64,000 bases of DNA from Neelides folsomi. Its lineage: Eukaryota; Arthropoda; Collembola; Neelipleona; Neelidae. The DNA lies in the NCBI GenBank assembly GCA_034687125.1, contig JAQGBZ010000114.1:112046-176045 (forward strand), written 5' to 3'. Position numbers and translations under genes: made by a program. A model generated the notes under the pieces. That model ran no database searches and was not told the origin of the DNA. It saw nothing but the letters and a program-made list of their open reading frames with translations. Below, one piece after another: positions 61,501-64,000 of the stretch (position 1 is its first letter; each line of letters opens with the position of its first letter).

Positions 61501-64000
61501 TAAGAGTAATTTAGGTATGTGCCTATCAGTTCGTACAGATATGATAGTAGAGTATGTTAAATAAGTGTGCATGTATTAACTAAGTTATGCATTTTTATGC
61601 ATTTTGTAACTAATAATATTACTATTAGTATTAGTATACAGAACTCATGCAAAAATATTGCTGATCATACTGATCAAATGAAACACGAAGTTTTGAAAAT
61701 GAGCAATGATGATTTTGAAAAACAAAATAAATGTTAGAAGCATTTAAGAACAATTAAAAGGCAATAAATAAAAGCTATAATAGATATTTAGTAATAACTT
61801 TCAATTCTTACCTTTTTGCTCTAAGTTGTCGAGAGGCTTCTTGGCATCGAACCTGTCTCCAACCAAGTTAACCGGAGACTTCTCAGGCCGGTAGAATTCT
61901 CCTTCAAATTGTGTTAAGTTGTCCGTTGGTTTTTTAACCGGGTAACGTTCTCCTTTTGGAGCCATTTCTTTTGGCTTATCGTAAAAGGTTCCTATATGCG
62001 TAATAAAATATTAATTTCGTAAGGAATACAAGTCATTGCCTCAATCTATAGGAACAAATGCTCTTAAGATTTCCCTCATAATTTTCGTGTATTAAAGGAG
62101 TCACGCAATGAAGGGAGAGAGGAAAAGGGTTGTTGTAGATGGAAGTCAAAAAAGGAACTAAAAAAGAAAACGAGATTTTCCTCAAGTTGTGTATATCGCA
62201 TCGTAATCGTGAGGACTCGGGAGTCAGAAGTCATTCATGCTCAACGAGCACAATAGCCTCGAGATTAAGATATTCATCACTATTGATTATTCTTGGAGAG
62301 GAGTGGGAAAGAAATACTGCATTACACTTTTACTCTTGGGAAAGTGAAACAAAGGTCTAATTGAGAAAAATAAATAGATTTGGTAATAAGACGGAGGAAG
62401 TACTATAGATCCCATTTCCTATACACTTGATTACTTTCCCCATTCCTGATGATAAAATCTTTGGCATCGCGACCCCTCGTTATTTCTACTTAATTGACAT
62501 TAGAGCTGAGAAATTGATAAACTTTACATTTGGGTTTCGAGAAAAGAAAGTAGAATTTTAGGTTCACCCCAAATTCTCATTCTTTAAAAATTAAGAGCAT
62601 TTATTGTTGAATTATTTACCTTCAGGATAAAGGTTATCTACAGGCTTTCGCACATCTGCCCGTTCTCCTTTTGGCACCGGTGATTTTTCTGGAACGTAGA
62701 ATTCCCCAGATGGAAATAGATTGTCGTTTTGCTTAATCGGCGTCCTTTTTTCCCCGCGTGGAACATCTTGCTTGTCAGGAGCGTAAAATTTTCCTTCTGG
62801 ATGAAGGTTATCGGCATGTTTAACTGGAACGGCCTTTGACCCAATTGGAGCCTCTTTCTTTTCAGGAGCATAGAATTGGCCTTCTGGGTGAAGATTATCC
62901 GTGAATTTTGATGGGACGGCTTTTTCACCTTTCATAACTGGAGATTTTTCCGGCTGGTAGAATTTCCCTTCTGGGAATAAGTTGTCGCGTTGCTTAATTG
63001 GCACAGCCTTTTCTCCAATTGGGGCAGGTACTTTTTCAGGAGTATAGAATTTACCCTCTGGAAATAAATTATCATTAAATTTGGCTGGAATGGCTCTTTC
63101 ACCTTTTGGTGCTTCAGGTTTGACATGAGGATAAAATTGTCCTTCGGGAAACAAATTGTCTTGCTGTTTAACGGGTTGAGAAGGTCGCCCAACAGGTGCT
63201 GTTTGCTTTTCTGGTCTGTAAAATTCTCCTTCTGTTTGCAAATTATCCGGTTGTCGGATTGGAACTGCTTTGGGACCAATTGGAGCTGCATTTTTCACCG
63301 GTGCATAAAATTCTCCTTCCGGGCGCAAATTATCGTTGAACTTGGCCGGTACGGCTCGTTCTCCTTTAGGGTAAGAAGGTTTTTCTGGAGAGTAAAATTG
63401 ACCTTCTGGGAAAAGATTGTCAGATTGTTTTACAGGTACAGCTCTGTCGCCCTTCGGAGCTGTTGCTTTCTCCGGTACGTAAAATTTTCCTTCGGGATGC
63501 AAATTATCTGAAAACTTTGCGGGGACGGCCCTTTCACCAATAGGAGCAGGAATCTTTTCAGGAGAATAAAATTTCCCTTCTGGATAGAGATTATCTGTTT
63601 GTTTTACAGGTACAGCTTTTTCTCCTTTAACATGCTTGGGTTTTTCAGGTGCGTAAAATTCTCCTTCTGAGTAGAGATTGTCGGTGAATTTTGCAGGCAC
63701 AGCTCTTTCTCCAACTGGAGCAGATACTTTGTCCGGAGAATAGAATTTTCCTTCTGGGAACAAATTATCAGATTGCCTAATTGACTTCGCTTTCTCGCCC
63801 ATAGGAATTGGAGATTTTTCAGGAGCGTAGAATTTTCCCTCTGGATACAAATTGTCATGCTGTTTGACTGGAACTGCCTTTTGGCCAACTGGGGCTGAGA
63901 CCTTATCTGGTGAATAGAATTTACCTTCGGGAAACAAATTATCAGTTTGTCGGATTGGCTTGGCTTTCTCTCCGACTGGAATTGGAGATTTTTCAGGTGC
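50297..64000 (-). CDS. Giant modular repeat protein (3' part; 14 exons; N-terminus outside window)
   Basis: Fourteen exons join in consistent phase to 9261 nt, about 3086 aa plus stop. The unit is about 29 residues, with core DNLxPEGxFYxPEK, a short Pro-rich spacer, GERA and a basic end. Other module types are FxGxSxxKxxF-xEFxGERAE-RHEDQL and NQxxF. The C-terminus is Ser/Gln/Asn-rich. No enzyme domain, signal peptide or membrane segment is visible. Two roles fit: the F-x-G-x-S/T-x-x-K-x-x-F modules recall Mn modules of SAXO/STOP microtubule stabilisers, while the Pro/Glu/Lys-rich 29-mers recall the PEVK spring of titin-like muscle proteins. Neither is proven. I know no named gene to assign. 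Exon joins are firm; function is open. Confidence 0.88.
52745..53008 (-). CDS. Repeat-protein exon, 264 nt, three class I modules
   Basis: It encodes 88 residues: GDFYRRPKEQAPLKGDRAPI, KMEGDFYKPQKSPTLNGERP and SGEFYTPEKSQFPKGERAEV units, ending in RHADQIIIE before a split Gly. It is phase 1 on both ends, so it can be skipped or included without frameshift. Flanking introns are 163 and 133 bp. Confidence 0.9.
53142..53840 (-). CDS. Repeat-protein exon, 699 nt, eight tandem 29-residue modules
   Basis: It encodes 233 residues in almost perfect 29-residue register with the core DNLHPEGKFYTPEK and GERAKPVKF/GERASPIRQ endings. Module ends mostly alternate RQ and KF/KY, as in the exon at 62620. It closes with RHEDQIKIE and a split Gly. 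It is phase 1-1. Its closest relatives in the window are the modules of the 62620-64000 exon. Confidence 0.93.
54069..54989 (-). CDS. Repeat-protein exon, 921 nt, GEFYWKEKEEAP subfamily
   Basis: It encodes 307 residues. The first two-thirds are class I modules of a separate subfamily (FYWKEKEEAPKGERFP), whose ends mainly alternate KKPENNL and VKHPTNL. There follow a degenerate stretch, an N-Q-x-x-F element (TNNQEMFTGKS) and two class II modules (EYVGERADIIRHLDQL and EFVGERATVMKQPNQ). It is phase 1-1. Confidence 0.92.
55320..55499 (-). CDS. Repeat-protein exon, 180 nt, two modules
   Basis: It encodes 60 residues: GEFYRKPVEEAPKGERYPAK, then DEKFYEKPKDAVYMKGIRAE and KHGDQFIVE. It is too short to stand out as an ORF but has a clean acceptor (tttgtttag), donor (g|gtttgtg) and phase 1-1. 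Confidence 0.88.
55601..56053 (-). CDS. Repeat-protein exon, 453 nt, FYERPKEEAPK subfamily
   Basis: It encodes 151 residues as five modules with TPEGKFYERPKEEAPKADRF as the core. Several neighbouring copies are nearly identical, which suggests recent local duplication. It ends in HHKDHLVME and a split Gly. It is phase 1-1. Confidence 0.92.
56216..56732 (-). CDS. Repeat-protein exon, 517 nt, mainly class II modules
   Basis: It encodes 172 residues. After VKKPVDNLKCDGDFTRPLKF come three class II modules (FYGESHSKKDFREFVGERVE, FNGQSHTKEEFKEFKGERAE and an N-Q-x-x-F type, THNQQDFQQ), then return to KPVDNLE and FYTKPVQ. It enters in phase 0 and leaves in phase 1, unlike most other exons of this gene. 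Confidence 0.9.
56841..56896 (-). CDS. Repeat-protein short exon, 56 nt
   Basis: It completes a split Gly and encodes EFYGKPKEKAPTHGDRYA (18 residues), ending in phase 0 at GCT|gtaagc. With the next exon it restores one full module (GDRYA + VKKPVDNL), which shows that the intron was placed inside a module. Acceptor is attttataag. Confidence 0.85.
56897..57664 (-). other. Intron of repeat-protein gene, 768 bp
   Basis: This is AT-rich sequence without module-like coding. Plus-strand ORFs at 56861-57055 and 57146-57388 are AT-rich and featureless. Confidence 0.7.
57665..58573 (-). CDS. Repeat-protein exon, 909 nt, class II modules plus a unique 170-residue insert
   Basis: It encodes 303 residues. 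It starts with GEFYRHQRTPPPKGERADFE, continues with two class II modules (FLGKSHTKENFQETRGERAG and FDGQSRFKEDFREFVGERI), then a long segment without the repeat that is rich in Asn, Gln, Pro and Tyr (for example PPNYPTTSKNQNG and RPQQWSYNNLPSPSYPQL). An N-Q-x-x-F element (SSNQEAFKS) and RPIDNLFPE close it. It is phase 1-1. The insert could be a linear-motif or binding region. Confidence 0.9.
58757..59329 (-). CDS. Repeat-protein exon, 573 nt, mixed module classes
   Basis: It encodes 191 residues: divergent class I (GEFEQRRKEDTFVLNERP, GEIYIPKKNLPCPVNGERAK), one class II (FTGQSRTQEEFREFIPQRAE), one N-Q-x-x-F element (TSNQEQFSARK), then class I again (EDKFYIRIKEPAPRSER, EGTIYVPEKSPPKIGERAE). It is phase 1-1. 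Its copies are among the most diverged, suggesting an older part of the array. Confidence 0.9.
59529..59842 (-). CDS. Repeat-protein exon, 314 nt, divergent modules
   Basis: The first base completes an Arg codon from the previous exon (K-R|Y-E-D-N-L). It then encodes EKFYTRPKEQPFTFGDRAP, CKGEFYSKEKMPIHVLERTP, an N-Q-x-x-F element (LKSLNQVDFKI) and RPIDNLKVNE before a split Gly. It enters in phase 2 and leaves in phase 1. Confidence 0.87.
60104..60632 (-). CDS. Repeat-protein exon, 529 nt, about six class I modules
   Basis: It encodes about 176 residues: GEFYGKPKEVVMGPGERFE, GEFYRPVKAEAPVVGDRYE, MEFYEREKATAPIYGERAD, DKFYERPKEDAPLYGDRFA, GEFYRPEKTFAPIRGDRYE and GEFTGRHVEPAPLMGVRAE. Acceptor ttttaactag; it ends in phase 2 at AAA-AG|gtatt, joining the exon at 59529. 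Confidence 0.9.
60633..61811 (-). other. Intron of repeat-protein gene, 1,179 bp
   Basis: This is AT-rich sequence with no module-like coding in any frame. The minus ORF at 61177-61383 is hydrophobic, lacks splice support and does not resemble the protein. Confidence 0.7.
61812..61991 (-). CDS. Repeat-protein exon, 180 nt, two modules
   Basis: It encodes 60 residues: GTFYDKPKEMAPKGERYPVK and EGEFYRPEKSPVNLVGDRFD, ending in KPLDNLEQK and a split Gly. Acceptor cgcatatag, donor g|gtaagaa, phase 1-1. It has the same size and plan as the 55320-55499 exon. Confidence 0.88.
61992..62619 (-). other. Intron of repeat-protein gene, 628 bp
   Basis: The composition is less AT-rich than in the other introns of this gene (62090-62350), but no module-like exon is visible there. 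The plus ORF at 62139-62360 has no recognisable content. Confidence 0.65.
62620..64000 (-). CDS. Repeat-protein exon, at least 1,381 nt, sixteen tandem 29-residue modules, runs off the window
   Basis: It encodes 460 residues in strict 29-residue register from the window edge to DNLYPE before a split Gly (donor g|gtaaata). The core is DNLFPEGKFYSPEK, with GERAVPAKF and GEKAVPVKQ endings that largely alternate, making a 58-residue higher-order unit. There are no stops or long gaps. The frame is open at the right edge, so the exon and the gene continue beyond 64000. The apparent Met near 63937 is not a start; it is an internal Leu codon (TTG). Confidence 0.95.
62620..64000 (-). repeat. Coding minisatellite: 87-bp unit, 174-bp higher-order unit
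   Basis: About sixteen 87-bp units are read as protein. The endings xKQ/xRQ and xKF recur mostly in alternation, so a two-unit (174-bp) period is superimposed. The first two and next two modules from the right edge are nearly the same at protein level (for example KFYSPDKVSAPVG in both), with scattered third-position changes. Confidence 0.85.

Noticed and set aside
63125-63511. 128-codon plus-strand ORF
   Set aside because: It is antisense to the 29-residue repeat exon; the repeat keeps several frames open.
1-64000. CRISPR arrays, bacterial operons, phage or prophage genes
   Set aside because: The window is eukaryotic with spliced genes; no direct-repeat/spacer array or prokaryotic gene arrangement is present.

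Overview
The window is eukaryotic nuclear DNA. It is AT-rich, its genes are cut by GT-AG introns from under 100 bp to about 10 kb, and it carries small non-autonomous transposons. One gene is a clear member of the Beaten path (Beat) immunoglobulin family, which is known from arthropods, so an arthropod source is likely. The sequence alone does not place it further; a crustacean is possible but unproven.

Left part (about 0.87-21.1 kb, + strand): a seven-exon beat-like gene. I reconstructed it by joining exons whose splice phases all agree: 1098-1155, 11212-11420, 11508-11643, 13012-13118, 13439-13465, 20365-20626 and 20966-21120. The joined CDS is 954 nt and encodes 317 aa: signal peptide, Ig domain 1, Ig domain 2, and a Ser-rich linker with a hydrophobic C-terminus that looks like a GPI-anchor signal. 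Most of the span is intron (10.1 kb and 6.9 kb).

Middle (about 21-50 kb): no confident gene. It holds one isolated Ig-like exon candidate (22130-22199), a textbook 281-bp MITE with 82-bp terminal inverted repeats and TA flanks (36983-37263), two related Helitron-like elements (38753-39336 and 45274-46137), a foldback (30858-30964), a diverged direct-repeat pair (43988/44681), a GC-richer island of unknown origin (30126-30790), and long AT-rich stretches.

Right part (50297 to beyond 64000, - strand): the 3' portion of one very large gene for a modular repeat protein. Fourteen exons are visible with consistent phases, giving 9261 nt of CDS and about 3086 aa; the 5' end lies outside the window. 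The protein is built of about 29-residue Lys/Pro/Glu-rich modules around the core D-N-L-x-P-E-G-x-F-Y-x-P-E-K...G-E-R-A. A second module class (F-x-G-x-S-x-x-K-x-x-F...G-E-R-A-E...R-H-E-D-Q-L) and a third (N-Q-x-x-F) are interspersed. Ten of the 13 visible introns interrupt the Gly codon of the module in phase 1, and an eleventh falls at the equivalent codon in phase 1, so most exons are symmetric cassettes. The protein ends in a roughly 500-residue Ser/Gln/Asn-rich tail and a short non-repetitive terminus. I do not recognise a named gene. Two readings are plausible: an Mn-module (SAXO/STOP-like) microtubule-associated protein, or a PEVK-like elastic or scaffolding protein. This gene is the most interesting item in the window.
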